Shown: positions 50,355 to 59,523, numbered from the stretch's first letter. The stretch is DNA of 64,000 nt from Salarchaeum japonicum_A (GCF_049705945.1 NZ_JBNAMV010000004.1:1550001-1614000), one strand, 5' to 3'. The notes: generated from the sequence alone by a model not told the origin. Made by a program: numbers and translations.

Positions 50355-52231
50355 TGACCGAAATAGAAGAGCACCTCTCTCAGCTTTCCCCGATGTGGGA
50401 AGGTCGAGAGATTACAGAAGAGTCTCGGATAATCGATATCGATAGCCCCGTCTCCGATTTTTCTGAGGATGCGCTTAGTGGAATCCTTCAGCTAGCCCAC
50501 GAGGAGGGAGCTTATTTCGACGATTTTGAAGTGACATTCCACACGGATAGAACCGGAGAGCAGCCGATTATCCAATCTGGTGGGAGCCTTCGAATACACA
50601 ACTCTGGTTTCGACACCCTCGAAAGAGCGTACGATACCGAAGACGTAGATATTCAAGACTGGCGTCGAGTCGTCGGGGACATCCTCCGTGATGACGAAGC
50701 TGGGAGATTAGCTGATTTTCTGCTTGAATGGTCTGGGACGGCGTCGATATCCCTATACGTAGATTGTATCATAGACAAATCAGAGATTGGGGACCGGCTC
50801 GAATCGGAGTTAGATAACACGCCCTCCATCTCAATTTCATTCTGGACGGAGGAGAAGCGGCTTCGAAGTTGGCTAGACCAGCATACCTCAGATTACGCAA
50901 CAGTCGCCGACGAGTTCTTCGATGAACGAAATCCTCCAGTCTTTGTATTCTACGAAGAAATCGAACCAGAGTACGAATCACTGCTTCAGTTCCACTCCGT
51001 TAGCTCCTTGCTCAACTCGGAGCCGGAAGACCTCGATTTCAACGTGAGCCAGTATCGAACGCTCATGGACCGAGACCGTGATATGCTCCAAGCCGGACCC
51101 GAACTGTCGGTAGTGTCTCCTTCGCTCTTTAGCACACCTAAGGCGAGAGAATTGTTCTCGTCAGTGTTCGTCTACAGCGTCTTCGCCGGAGTCTCAAAGC
51201 GAGTGAGATTGACTGAGGACGTCTTGGAACTCGAAATCAAAACACGCCGTAAAACCGTCAGCGACGAAATCGACGGGGAGACATTCACCGATGCCGTTCA
51301 AGGATATTCAGTAGATGAACTAGCGGCGCTTTACAAGTTCTATGAGTCGTTTGTGGAGAAGGGCACACGGAACACGTATCGAGACTTCTGGCACCATAGC
51401 ATCGTTGAGGAGTGTAATTCGTTCGAGGACCTGCCCCGGAAAACGGCGCAGATTCGTGAGTTCTACACGTTCTTGGAAGAGGAGGCCATCGAGAAGAATT
51501 TCGATGACCTCAACGATGCTATCCAAGACGCCCACGTATTCACCGCCGACGTTACGAGTACTGTCTCAGAGACGACACGGAGCCTAACTTCAGAGATTCA
51601 GAAAGTGGTGCTGGCGCTCCTCGGAGCAGTATTCGCTAATCTCTTTCTCGTCGTCCGGTGGTCCAACGTGGATATGGTGCTCCCGTTCTCGATATTCGTC
51701 ATCTCCGGCGTCCTCCTGTTCTACTTCCCAACAATCCAAACCCGAATCGACGAACTGGACGACCTGATAAGCGAGAGCAATGATGACTTCGAGGTCTACT
51801 CTGAGACAATTCAGGATTTCTCGGGCCATCTGTTCGACTTTAGCCGATTCGATGACCGACGAGGGAGCTACGTTGAGTACGCCGAAAAGCGTCGAAAGTG
51901 GGCTGTCGAGAAGCTACAACTAGCGTTCTGGCTACTCATTGTCGTCTGGGGAGGATTAGCGATAATCTCGATTCTCGGCTACCCGCGCTCTTCAGGACAA
52001 TTTCTTATCGCAGCAACCTCGGTAGTGATTACAGGAATAATCTGGGTCAGACACAAGAACGCCGACTACTACCCCGAAACAACCGAGATGCGCATCATTG
52101 GGGCCCTCCTCTCACCAGCAATCAGTCTCGCACTACTCATCTTGATTGTGACTGGGATTCGCCTGTTCATCGAGCCTCTGACGGTTGGTCAAATCACATC
52201 TGGCCAAATTTTGCAGGATTTCCTCCCGTGA
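50354..52231 (+). CDS. Large multi-pass membrane protein, partner of the preceding gene (625 aa)
   Basis: Residues 1-400 are soluble and acidic, with helical segments. From about residue 415 there are five hydrophobic segments: about 417-433, 441-457, 522-545, 553-570 and 585-605. Between the second and third helices lies a polar helical stretch (DDLISESNDDFEVYSETIQDF). The family is not recognised. The fused soluble N-terminus and C-terminal membrane module suggest a sensor-effector arrangement, but this is inference. The start shares the A of the upstream TAATG. Confidence 0.7.
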   Translation: MTEIEEHLSQLSPMWEGREITEESRIIDIDSPVSDFSEDALSGILQLAHEEGAYFDDFEVTFHTDRTGEQPIIQSGGSLRIHNSGFDTLERAYDTEDVDIQDWRRVVGDILRDDEAGRLADFLLEWSGTASISLYVDCIIDKSEIGDRLESELDNTPSISISFWTEEKRLRSWLDQHTSDYATVADEFFDERNPPVFVFYEEIEPEYESLLQFHSVSSLLNSEPEDLDFNVSQYRTLMDRDRDMLQAGPELSVVSPSLFSTPKARELFSSVFVYSVFAGVSKRVRLTEDVLELEIKTRRKTVSDEIDGETFTDAVQGYSVDELAALYKFYESFVEKGTRNTYRDFWHHSIVEECNSFEDLPRKTAQIREFYTFLEEEAIEKNFDDLNDAIQDAHVFTADVTSTVSETTRSLTSEIQKVVLALLGAVFANLFLVVRWSNVDMVLPFSIFVISGVLLFYFPTIQTRIDELDDLISESNDDFEVYSETIQDFSGHLFDFSRFDDRRGSYVEYAEKRRKWAVEKLQLAFWLLIVVWGGLAIISILGYPRSSGQFLIAATSVVITGIIWVRHKNADYYPETTEMRIIGALLSPAISLALLILIVTGIRLFIEPLTVGQITSGQILQDFLP

Positions 52232-52243
52232 GTGGCATCCTCA

Positions 52244-52264
52244 CCGTTACTCAGCGTACAGTCT
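52244..52264 (+). repeat. Direct repeat unit 1 downstream of the two-gene operon
   Basis: CCGTTAC, four bases, then CGTACAGTCT. The same unit occurs at 52342-52362, 98 bases downstream. The second half is also part of the repeat at 48932-48945. Confidence 0.5.
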
Positions 52265-52341
52265 CTCGCCTGCTGACCGAGTCCCCCGTCCAGAGGATGA
52301 CTGGTATTCAGATTCGGGAGCGATGGGTTAGCGTCTAAGTC

Positions 52342-52362
52342 CCGTTACCCTCCGTACAGTCT
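52342..52362 (+). repeat. Direct repeat unit 2 and second copy of the 14-bp repeat
   Basis: CCGTTAC, four bases, then CGTACAGTCT. The overlapping 52349-52362 is identical to 48932-48945. It lies between the operon end and the TBP gene. Confidence 0.5.
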
Positions 52363-52397
52363 GAGACCAACAGAGGCAGTTATCAGAGACTCACCGG

Positions 52398-52940
52398 TTA
52401 GAGAAATTCAGAGACCGTCTCTGTCAAGCCCGTAAAAATCTCCTCGGCTGATTCGACGCTCCGACATCCGGTGATAACAACCTTACCTGTAGCGAAGAGC
52501 AGCACCACTCCTTCAGCGCCCTCAGGATGATAAATTAGACCGGGGAACTGTTCCGGTTCGTACTCAGTCTTCTCGAGACCCAGCCCAATGGCGAGCGCAT
52601 TCAGATTGAGATCCTGTCCTAATTCTGCGGTACAGACGTAATTCTGGACCGTGAACCACTCGTCCTCCGGTTCCTCGATGACGTCCATATCGGAGAACAG
52701 GTTCAGGAATCGCCCTCGGAGCGAGTAGGAGTCCTCTTTTGAGTCCGCGCCGGTGATGATGAATTTCCCCGTTCTGTAGACCGTTATCAGCGGCGCGTCT
52801 TCCTCGAATCGGAGGTACATCCCCGGATACTTGTCAGGATCATAGCGAGCAACTGGCCCCCCGATGTCGCCAGCGAGGCGTTCTAAATCGAGTTCGACAT
52901 TCAGAGCGCCCGAGGCAACGACGTTTACTATCTTGACCAT
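52398..52940 (-). CDS. tbp: Island-borne TATA-binding protein paralogue
   Basis: The 180-aa protein is a complete TBP with two direct repeats of about 90 residues: KIVNVVASGALNVELDLERLAGDIGG...KYPGMYLRFEEDAPLITVYRTGKFIITGADS and QNYVCTAELGQDLNLNALAIGLG...QFPGLIYHPEGAEGVVLLFATGKVVITGCRS. TBP binds TATA boxes to start archaeal transcription. Haloarchaea encode several TBPs, some on mobile DNA; this one may direct expression of island genes. It follows hsdR in the same direction, 87 bases away, with its own AT-rich promoter region. Confidence 0.93.
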   Translation of the reverse strand: MVKIVNVVASGALNVELDLERLAGDIGGPVARYDPDKYPGMYLRFEEDAPLITVYRTGKFIITGADSKEDSYSLRGRFLNLFSDMDVIEEPEDEWFTVQNYVCTAELGQDLNLNALAIGLGLEKTEYEPEQFPGLIYHPEGAEGVVLLFATGKVVITGCRSVESAEEIFTGLTETVSEFL

Positions 52941-53027
52941 TCAGTTTGCCAATTCATTTTGCAAGTTTGTCAATAAAACAACACCGTGAGATGAGGAGAG
53001 GATATTTGTGCTCCTATGTATGCTCAT

Positions 53028-56000
53028 TTAGGCCTCAGATTCCTGACTTTCCTGATAGACTTCTTGACGGAGGTGTTCTGTAACAATTTGCTGTACTTCT
53101 TCATTGTCCATGAACTTGGCGAACAGTTCTTCGTTCTGGTCCATCCGATCGACGAATAAGTCGGTTAGTGTATCGTCGAATTCCAGCGCGAAGTTCTCCT
53201 CTGAATTCACTTGAGCGGAACGTCGAAGATGATCGTCCTCAAGCGCGTCTTCCTTGAGCTGGTTAAGAAAGAGTTGGTCGGCTCCAGTGAAATCGGTCCC
53301 CAACGCCTCATTCATTTTGTCGACAATTGTTGAGAGCTCGACTTCGTCCTCATCTTGGCTCCGCGTGCCCGTTGCGGTAGGCCCTGAGACCTCACCTCCT
53401 TTCTGATCAAGCTCAATACGTCCCTCGTTGATTTTTTCGATTCGATAGTACTGGAGCGCTAGCTCATCGTTGAACTCGACGCTCGGCCCCTGTGGGTCCC
53501 TGGGGAGCTGTTTGTACAGGAACCGCCCGAACGTGTAGAGCTTCTCGAGTTCGGTATCGGCGTAGTTCACCACCTGAGACTGGAATTTATATAGACGAAG
53601 GAACGACCGAAGTTTGGATCGGAATTCGTCTTGCGTCTCAACCGGGAGCGTCATGAACCGGTCACGGGCAGGCTGAATCTGGCACTCCAGTTTTGCGTGT
53701 GACTTCTCTGTCCCGCGGTTTTCTGGGCTGAAGAACGCCTCAGCAAATTTGTCGACTTCCTGTTGGGTGTAGACCTGGAACGCATTGAGTTCCGACTCAA
53801 GTTGATAGATGTGCTGTGGGTCAGAAGTCTCCTCCACCGTAGTCCGCTCGTAGAAGGGCTGGAACGCCTCGTAAATATCCTCCTCGTCGTTCTTGAAGTC
53901 GAGGACGAACGTGTCTTCCTTACCTGGGTGGGTCCGGTTTAGCCGACCGAGCGTCTGGACTGCTTGGACACCGGAGAGCTTCTTGTCCACGTACATCGTG
54001 TGGAGAAGCGGCTGGTCGAAGCCTGTCTGGTACTTCTCGGCGACGACGAGCACCTGGTACTCGGATGTATCGAACTTGCTCGGTAGCTCCGATTCCTTGA
54101 TACCGTCGTTCATCCTCGGCTCCGTATACTCGATTCCGTCTACCTCGATTGAGCCGCTGAACGCAACGAGAGCTTTGAGATCGTCGTACTCGTGATCCTC
54201 CAAGTATTGGTCGATGGCCTTCTTGTATCGCACCGCATGCTCACGCGACGAGGTTACGATCATCGCTTTAGCCTTGCCACCGATCTTGTTCTGCGTGTGT
54301 TCTCGGAAGTGTTCGACGATGATCTCGACCTTTTGCGAGATGTTGTGGGGGTGCAGTTCGACGTAGCGAGTGATCGCCTTCACCGCCTTTTTTTCGGGGA
54401 CTTGCGGGTCCTCCTCGATGGCCTTCGCGAGGTTAAAGAAGGTCTTGTAGGTCGTGTAGTTCTGGAGGACGTCTAGAATGAATCCCTCTTCGATGGCCTG
54501 CCGCATCGAGTAGAGGTGGAACGGGACCGGTTTATCACCGTCTTCAGGAAGGCGACCGAAGACTTCGAGCGTCTTGGCTTTCGGTGTGGCAGTGAACGCG
54601 AAGAAGCTGAGATTATCCTGCTTCCCACGTGATTCCGCGCTCTTGGCGAGGAGCGTCTCCCAGTCGTCATCATCCTCGATATCACGACCTGCGAGGAGTT
54701 GCTTCATCTCCTTCGCCATCTCGCCAGTCTGGCTGCTGTGGGCCTCGTCAACGACGACAGCGTAGTTGCGATCGGGGAGCCCCGACGTGTGCTCAATCAC
54801 GTACGGGAACGTCTGGAGCGTCGTCGTGATGATGGGTTTGCCCTTTTCGAGGGCGTCGGCGAGCTCCTCCGACTTGGACCCTTGCTTGCCTTCGACTCCA
54901 TGAACGACACCCGTGGTGTGGTCCAACTCGTAGATCGTATTCCGAAGTTGGTCGTCGAGTACCGTCCTGTCGGTGACGACAACTACACCATCGAAGACCG
55001 GGTCATCAGAGTCGTCGTGAAGGGAGACCAGCCGATGGACGAGCCACGCGATGGACTTACTCTTGCCGCTGCCGGTCGAGTGCTGGATTAGGTAGTTGTT
55101 CCCAGCGCCTTCTTTTCGAGACGTCCGGACTAGCTTGCGGACACAGTCGAGTTGGTGGTACCGCGGGAAAATCATCGTCTCGTTCGTCTCGACGACGATC
55201 CCGTTCTTCCGGACCTCCTCCTCATCGATGTGGATGAACCGTTGAAGGATCTCCATCCAACTGTCTTTCGCCCAGACATCTTCCCAGAGATAGGCAGTTC
55301 GGTGCCCGGATTCGTGTGGAGGATTCCCCGCACCGTGGTTGTGGCCCTTGTTGAACGGGAGGAAGTGCGTATCGTCGCCGGCGAGTTCCGTCGTGTACTC
55401 TACGACGTTCGGGTCGACGGCAAAATGGACCAGAGCCCCGCGTTTGAATTTAAAAAGTGGTTCCGCGGGATCGCGGTCTGACTGGTACTGCTGCTTCGCA
55501 TCTTCGACGTTCTGCCCCGTCATGGGGTTCTTCAACTCCGCCGTCGCGACGGGGATTCCGTTGATGCTGAGCGCAAGGTCGATGCTCTTGTTGGGGTCCG
55601 TATCGGAGTAGTAGAGCTGGCGAGTAACGCCGAGAGTATTTGCGTTGTACTTTTTCTGGACTTCAGGGTTGAGACCGGTCGACGGTTGGAATGTAGCGAG
55701 GTCGATTGTCATCCCCGTCGTTCGGAGACCATGGCGGACGAGTTCGAGGGTCCCTTTGCGTTCGAGAGCGCTCTCTAAATCCCGGAGGAACGCCTTACGA
55801 GCACCTGCCTTGTGAGCCGTTTCGAGCTTTTCCCATTTGTCGGGCTGGGTCTTCTTGACGAAGGAAATGAGCGTTTCGGGAAAGATTGCTCTTTCTCGAT
55901 CGAAATTACTCGATGGTATGGCCTCGTAGCCACCATCTTGAAGTAAATGGGTTTCTATCGCATCTTCAAACGTGTTCTCATCATATATTCCAGGGCTCAT
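53028..56000 (-). CDS. hsdR: Type I restriction enzyme R subunit
   Basis: HsdR translocates and cleaves unmethylated DNA with HsdM and HsdS. The 990-aa protein has an N-terminal PD-(D/E)xK nuclease with D141 and the E-x-K of VATAELKN (about 151-158), Walker A HSTGSGKS at 307-314, the DEAH box at 418-421, and later helicase motifs such as QVLVVAEKYQTGFDQP and QTLGRLNRTHPGK. The C-terminal domain contacts the methylase. Its start overlaps the hsdS end by four bases. The 5' end (from about 55900 onward) is lower in GC, like hsdS. Confidence 0.95.
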   Translation of the reverse strand: MSPGIYDENTFEDAIETHLLQDGGYEAIPSSNFDRERAIFPETLISFVKKTQPDKWEKLETAHKAGARKAFLRDLESALERKGTLELVRHGLRTTGMTIDLATFQPSTGLNPEVQKKYNANTLGVTRQLYYSDTDPNKSIDLALSINGIPVATAELKNPMTGQNVEDAKQQYQSDRDPAEPLFKFKRGALVHFAVDPNVVEYTTELAGDDTHFLPFNKGHNHGAGNPPHESGHRTAYLWEDVWAKDSWMEILQRFIHIDEEEVRKNGIVVETNETMIFPRYHQLDCVRKLVRTSRKEGAGNNYLIQHSTGSGKSKSIAWLVHRLVSLHDDSDDPVFDGVVVVTDRTVLDDQLRNTIYELDHTTGVVHGVEGKQGSKSEELADALEKGKPIITTTLQTFPYVIEHTSGLPDRNYAVVVDEAHSSQTGEMAKEMKQLLAGRDIEDDDDWETLLAKSAESRGKQDNLSFFAFTATPKAKTLEVFGRLPEDGDKPVPFHLYSMRQAIEEGFILDVLQNYTTYKTFFNLAKAIEEDPQVPEKKAVKAITRYVELHPHNISQKVEIIVEHFREHTQNKIGGKAKAMIVTSSREHAVRYKKAIDQYLEDHEYDDLKALVAFSGSIEVDGIEYTEPRMNDGIKESELPSKFDTSEYQVLVVAEKYQTGFDQPLLHTMYVDKKLSGVQAVQTLGRLNRTHPGKEDTFVLDFKNDEEDIYEAFQPFYERTTVEETSDPQHIYQLESELNAFQVYTQQEVDKFAEAFFSPENRGTEKSHAKLECQIQPARDRFMTLPVETQDEFRSKLRSFLRLYKFQSQVVNYADTELEKLYTFGRFLYKQLPRDPQGPSVEFNDELALQYYRIEKINEGRIELDQKGGEVSGPTATGTRSQDEDEVELSTIVDKMNEALGTDFTGADQLFLNQLKEDALEDDHLRRSAQVNSEENFALEFDDTLTDLFVDRMDQNEELFAKFMDNEEVQQIVTEHLRQEVYQESQESEA

Positions 56001-57343
56001 GCCGTAACTACCTCCTCACGAGGTAACTCCCAGCCTGAGACATCAATTTGACCCGTAACCGCTGAATTGATGATTGATTCCCTCTTCTCTTTAAAATAGG
56101 AGATTGCATCTGTCACGTAGTCTTCTAGGCTATCGATTCTCGTGATTTTTGATGATAACTGCTCAACAATTTCATCCTGTGTTTGCTTAGGAGGAAGGAA
56201 GAGAGGGAGATCTCTCAAGTCAGACAAGTTTAGATGATCCACGGTAGATCCCTGTGACGTTAGATTGATATACCAGCTTACTACATCGCTTTGCAGATAA
56301 TAGCAAAGAAATCTTGCCGTTATTTCAGATTCATCGGGGCTAATGAGCACCGTCCTTTGCCCGAGAAGTACCTCTGCATCATTTGGGATCAGCCCTACTT
56401 CTCCCGCTGGGGCTTCTCGAGTAAAGATCAAATCGCCATGAGAAGGCGTTCCTCTCTTTGTCCACTCTTCATAGACCTCTCTATTGGTTCTCTGTGTCTG
56501 TTGTAGTTTCAGTTCTCCATCGCGGACGTCCGATGTACGAATAATGTGGTAATCTCCATCGGGTTCCTCGGGAGCCGTGTTATGTTCTGAATCGATGATG
56601 GCAGTAGTAACGAACTTTAGCTTCGTTGTTGACCATGTCTCCGGAATCTTGCTAAAAGGTTCAATACCGGAGTCCTCCATCTCTGATCCAGAATTAAGAC
56701 CAGTCGTTACTGCACGTGTTATGAGACCTTGCCGTCTTTCTTCCAGTAGATCTAACAGGTTCTCTTTTCTTTCAATTAATGAATCTATTTGGGAGGTGTG
56801 GTGGTCGAGGAAAGAGACGATTTTTTGTTGGATCTCTAGCGGTGGATGGTAAAGAGGGATGTCATAGAAATACTGGGTATGTAGGCGGAGATATGCAGTC
56901 CCAATACCTCGGCTGCGGCATCTGAATTGACCGACATACATGGGTGTCTTCAAGAGATAGAGGTAGTACTCTGGGAGAATATTCGCCTGAGGGCGGAATA
57001 CAGTATAGTCTGGACTCACTATCCCTTTCTGGTCTGCTAATCCAAACATTCCATTCCATGCCTGCATTTTGTTCATAACGATATCACCCTCTCTACAAAT
57101 TTTATACCCTTCTAGAGAATCTGCCCTATGATCCTCACCTGTAAGATTCTTCCGTGGAACAAGCCCCTGATACTTTGAAAGGGAGAAGAGTACTTCTTCT
57201 CCAGTCTCAGACCGTTCATTTACCTCTTCAAAGCAGTAGCGCGCTCGTTTTATCTCCCAATCACTAGGAGCTTTTTCCATCCAGCCTTCGGGCGGTGATT
57301 TGTACTCCTCATACGGACCAAATTCTTCAATATTAGATGCCAA
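55997..57343 (-). CDS. hsdS: Type I restriction-modification specificity subunit
   Basis: HsdS sets the DNA target. The 448-aa protein has two target-recognition domains (about residues 15-170 and 230-400), each followed by a conserved helix: FLDHHTSQIDSLIERKENLLDLLEERRQGLI near residue 190, and QLSSKITRIDSLEDYVTDAISYFKEKRESII near residue 410. The start appears to be TTG 57343, directly after the hsdM TAA. The gene is distinctly AT-richer than its backbone neighbours, consistent with exchange of specificity domains. Confidence 0.93.
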   Translation of the reverse strand: MASNIEEFGPYEEYKSPPEGWMEKAPSDWEIKRARYCFEEVNERSETGEEVLFSLSKYQGLVPRKNLTGEDHRADSLEGYKICREGDIVMNKMQAWNGMFGLADQKGIVSPDYTVFRPQANILPEYYLYLLKTPMYVGQFRCRSRGIGTAYLRLHTQYFYDIPLYHPPLEIQQKIVSFLDHHTSQIDSLIERKENLLDLLEERRQGLITRAVTTGLNSGSEMEDSGIEPFSKIPETWSTTKLKFVTTAIIDSEHNTAPEEPDGDYHIIRTSDVRDGELKLQQTQRTNREVYEEWTKRGTPSHGDLIFTREAPAGEVGLIPNDAEVLLGQRTVLISPDESEITARFLCYYLQSDVVSWYINLTSQGSTVDHLNLSDLRDLPLFLPPKQTQDEIVEQLSSKITRIDSLEDYVTDAISYFKEKRESIINSAVTGQIDVSGWELPREEVVTA

Positions 57344-59332
57344 TTAGACCACCTCCTCTAGAAGTTCCACGATTTCTTCCTCTATTTCTTCGATATCCTG
57401 ATCAATTTCTTCTAGCGAACGGGGAGGTTCATATTGGTAGAATTGCCTTTCGAAATTGATTTCGTATCCTACAACGCCTAGTTCGCCATCTTTATCATCA
57501 TATCGTTTTGATTCTTCGTTTATCCAAGCATTTGGCACATGAGGCTCAACTTCCCGCTTGAAGTAATCATATGGATCTTCCCCCAAGGGGATTCGTTCGT
57601 TACTCCGGAGGTCTAGATCATATTCCGGTTCCCCCTTACTGTCACGACAAATCTCTGCATCTGGATCACGTTCTCCTAGAACATTTTCAATATTTCCAAT
57701 GACACTTTTAGTCACAGAAATCCCAGCATTGTCAAAAATACGCTCGAGATCGTCGTGGAACGATTTTCTATCTTTCCAAACCTTTTCTTGAGAAAGGTCT
57801 CCAAGTGCATCTTTAATTGCTTCTTGTTTTTCGTCTTCCCGATTACTGAAAGCGCGCTCTTCATCCAGTAAGTTGATCTTTTCGGGCGTAACGCTAAACG
57901 ATAGCCGCAGTGGCCGATCTATAACGATGCGTCGGTATCCGAATTCCTCATTAGCCACAATTTTCGATCGGCCCCCCTTCTCAAACTCCCCAAATATTGA
58001 CGTGATTTTAGATATGTGTTCGTCATTTAGCTTATTGCTTTTATCTCCTAGATTTTTACGCATGTTTTCATACAGATCACGGCCATCTATCAGCTGGACT
58101 TTCCCTTCCCTCTGTGCGGATTTATTATTCGATAGAATCCAAATGTAAGTATGGATGTCTGTATTGTAGAACAGCTTGTCCGGTAGCCCTACAATCGCTT
58201 CAAGCCAGTCATTCTCGATTATCCACCGTCGAATAGCAGATTCACCACTATTTGCACCACCAGAGAACAGAGGTGAGCCATTGAAGACTATTGCAATACG
58301 CGAGCCATCTTGATCCTGGGGTTTCATCTTACTTAGCATATGCTGGAGGAAGAGGAGTGAGCCATCGCTCTTTCGGGGAGTTCCAGCACCGAACCGTCCA
58401 GCAAAGCCCTGTTGTTCATGTTCCTGCTTGACTACATCCTCCACCTTGTCCCAAGAGACACCAAAAGGTGGGTTTGAGAGCATATAGTCGAAGTTACGGC
58501 TAGGGAACCCATCGTTGCTGAACGAGTTCCCGTAGACGATGTTGTCCGGGTCCTGTCCCTTGATGAGCATGTCCGAGTTGCAGACTGCGTATGATTCAGG
58601 ATTGAGCTCTTGGCCGTATACGTGGAGGTTCGCCTCTTGGTTCAGTCCCCGGATGTAATCCTCGGCAATGCTCAGCATCCCGCCAGTACCACATGCGGGG
58701 TCGTAGAGGGTACGAACGACACCCGGCTGGGTCAACACGTCGTCGTCCTCGTTGAAAATCAGGTTGACCATCAAGCGAATCACTTCACGTGGGGTGAAGT
58801 GCTCACCAGCGGTCTCGTTACTGAGTTCGGAGAACTTCCGAATCAGCTCTTCATAGATGTAGCCCATCTCCTCATTGGGGACCTCGTCTGGGTGGAGATC
58901 GATTTCCCTGAATTTTCGGACGACCTGGTACAGGAGGTCGGCATCCTCAAGCCGGTCGATCTGGTGGCCGAAGTCGAACTTCTCGAGGACCTCCTGCGTG
59001 TCGTCGTCGAACGAGTTGATGTAGTACCGGAGGTTCGGATCGATCTGCTCGGGCTCCTCACAGAGCTTCTCGAAGGTGTACTCGCTCGTGTTGTAGACGT
59101 TCTGACCGGAGACCCGTTCGAGGGCCGGGGCTACGTTCTCAACGCCCTGGTCTTCGAGCTCTTCGTACTTCTGGAGGACTTCGTCTTTCGTCGGTTCCGT
59201 GACGCAGTCGAGCCGTCGAAGGACCGTGAGAGGGAGGATTACTTTCTGATATTCAGACTGCTTATAGTCGCCTCGAAGGAGGTTAGCGACCGACCAGATA
59301 AAGTCGACTTTCTCTTGAAAATTATCAGCCAT
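57344..59332 (-). CDS. hsdM: Type I restriction-modification methylase subunit
   Basis: HsdM methylates adenine at the N6 position in the HsdS target. The 662-aa protein has the N-terminal helical domain with DKVEDVVKQE-like helices, AdoMet motif I DPACGTGGM at 211-219, and the catalytic NPPFG near 287-291. ATG 59332 follows an AT-rich box (ATTTAATTATC on the minus strand, about 59356-59367) by about 28 bases, suggesting a leaderless transcript of an hsdMSR operon. GC content falls sharply in the 3' half (from about 58490 downward), so the two halves may have different histories. Confidence 0.95.
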   Translation of the reverse strand: MADNFQEKVDFIWSVANLLRGDYKQSEYQKVILPLTVLRRLDCVTEPTKDEVLQKYEELEDQGVENVAPALERVSGQNVYNTSEYTFEKLCEEPEQIDPNLRYYINSFDDDTQEVLEKFDFGHQIDRLEDADLLYQVVRKFREIDLHPDEVPNEEMGYIYEELIRKFSELSNETAGEHFTPREVIRLMVNLIFNEDDDVLTQPGVVRTLYDPACGTGGMLSIAEDYIRGLNQEANLHVYGQELNPESYAVCNSDMLIKGQDPDNIVYGNSFSNDGFPSRNFDYMLSNPPFGVSWDKVEDVVKQEHEQQGFAGRFGAGTPRKSDGSLLFLQHMLSKMKPQDQDGSRIAIVFNGSPLFSGGANSGESAIRRWIIENDWLEAIVGLPDKLFYNTDIHTYIWILSNNKSAQREGKVQLIDGRDLYENMRKNLGDKSNKLNDEHISKITSIFGEFEKGGRSKIVANEEFGYRRIVIDRPLRLSFSVTPEKINLLDEERAFSNREDEKQEAIKDALGDLSQEKVWKDRKSFHDDLERIFDNAGISVTKSVIGNIENVLGERDPDAEICRDSKGEPEYDLDLRSNERIPLGEDPYDYFKREVEPHVPNAWINEESKRYDDKDGELGVVGYEINFERQFYQYEPPRSLEEIDQDIEEIEEEIVELLEEVV

Positions 59333-59510
59333 TGCTCCGATGGATGGTAGCGAGATAATTAAATGTGAAGGGACTGCTCTATCGCGAATTCAAATTGATC
59401 GGCAGAGGAAAGATCGGTAATAGGTCGACCTCCTCATTCACTTTGTGTCATGCTGCTTGCAGCCTCTTGTTCCACGCTAACTGAGAGAGCGAAAGGGTCG
59501 GTAATAGTTT
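59333..59510. promoter_or_regulatory. hsd promoter and right-end repeat region
   Basis: This stretch holds the hsdM promoter box near 59356-59367 and two direct copies of TCGGTAATAG (59414-59423 and 59498-59507). The second copy is three bases from the right flanking repeat. The first nine bases (TCGGTAATA) are the reverse complement of TATTACCGA inside the left repeat. These may be arm sites of the recombinase. No gene is present. Confidence 0.5.
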
Positions 59511-59523
59511 GGCCTCGGCACTC
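59511..59523 (+). repeat. Right copy of island-flanking direct repeat (candidate attR)
   Basis: GGCCTCGGCACTC, identical to 38830-38842. GC content rises again to the right. The neighbouring 59524-59619 contains no gene. Confidence 0.7.

Larger units (their letters stand above)
38830..59523. mobile_element. Integrated genomic island of about 20.7 kb
   Basis: The region is bounded by a 13-bp direct repeat with inverted 9-bp motifs just inside each copy, has clearly lower GC than its surroundings, and carries a tyrosine recombinase, an extra TBP, a P-loop/HTH protein and type I restriction-modification genes. No tRNA adjoins either repeat, so the target appears to be an intergenic site between IF-1A and a Nif3-like gene. 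The recombinase is 5.3 kb inside rather than at an end, so the island may be composite. Confidence 0.72.

Noticed and set aside
49407..52231. Assignment of the two-gene operon as a Kiwa system
   Set aside because: Gene sizes resemble KwaB plus a membrane protein only loosely; I see no motif that proves it, so the pair is left unnamed.
38830..59523. CRISPR array or cas genes in the island
   Set aside because: No regularly spaced repeats with similar-length spacers and no Cas motifs were found.
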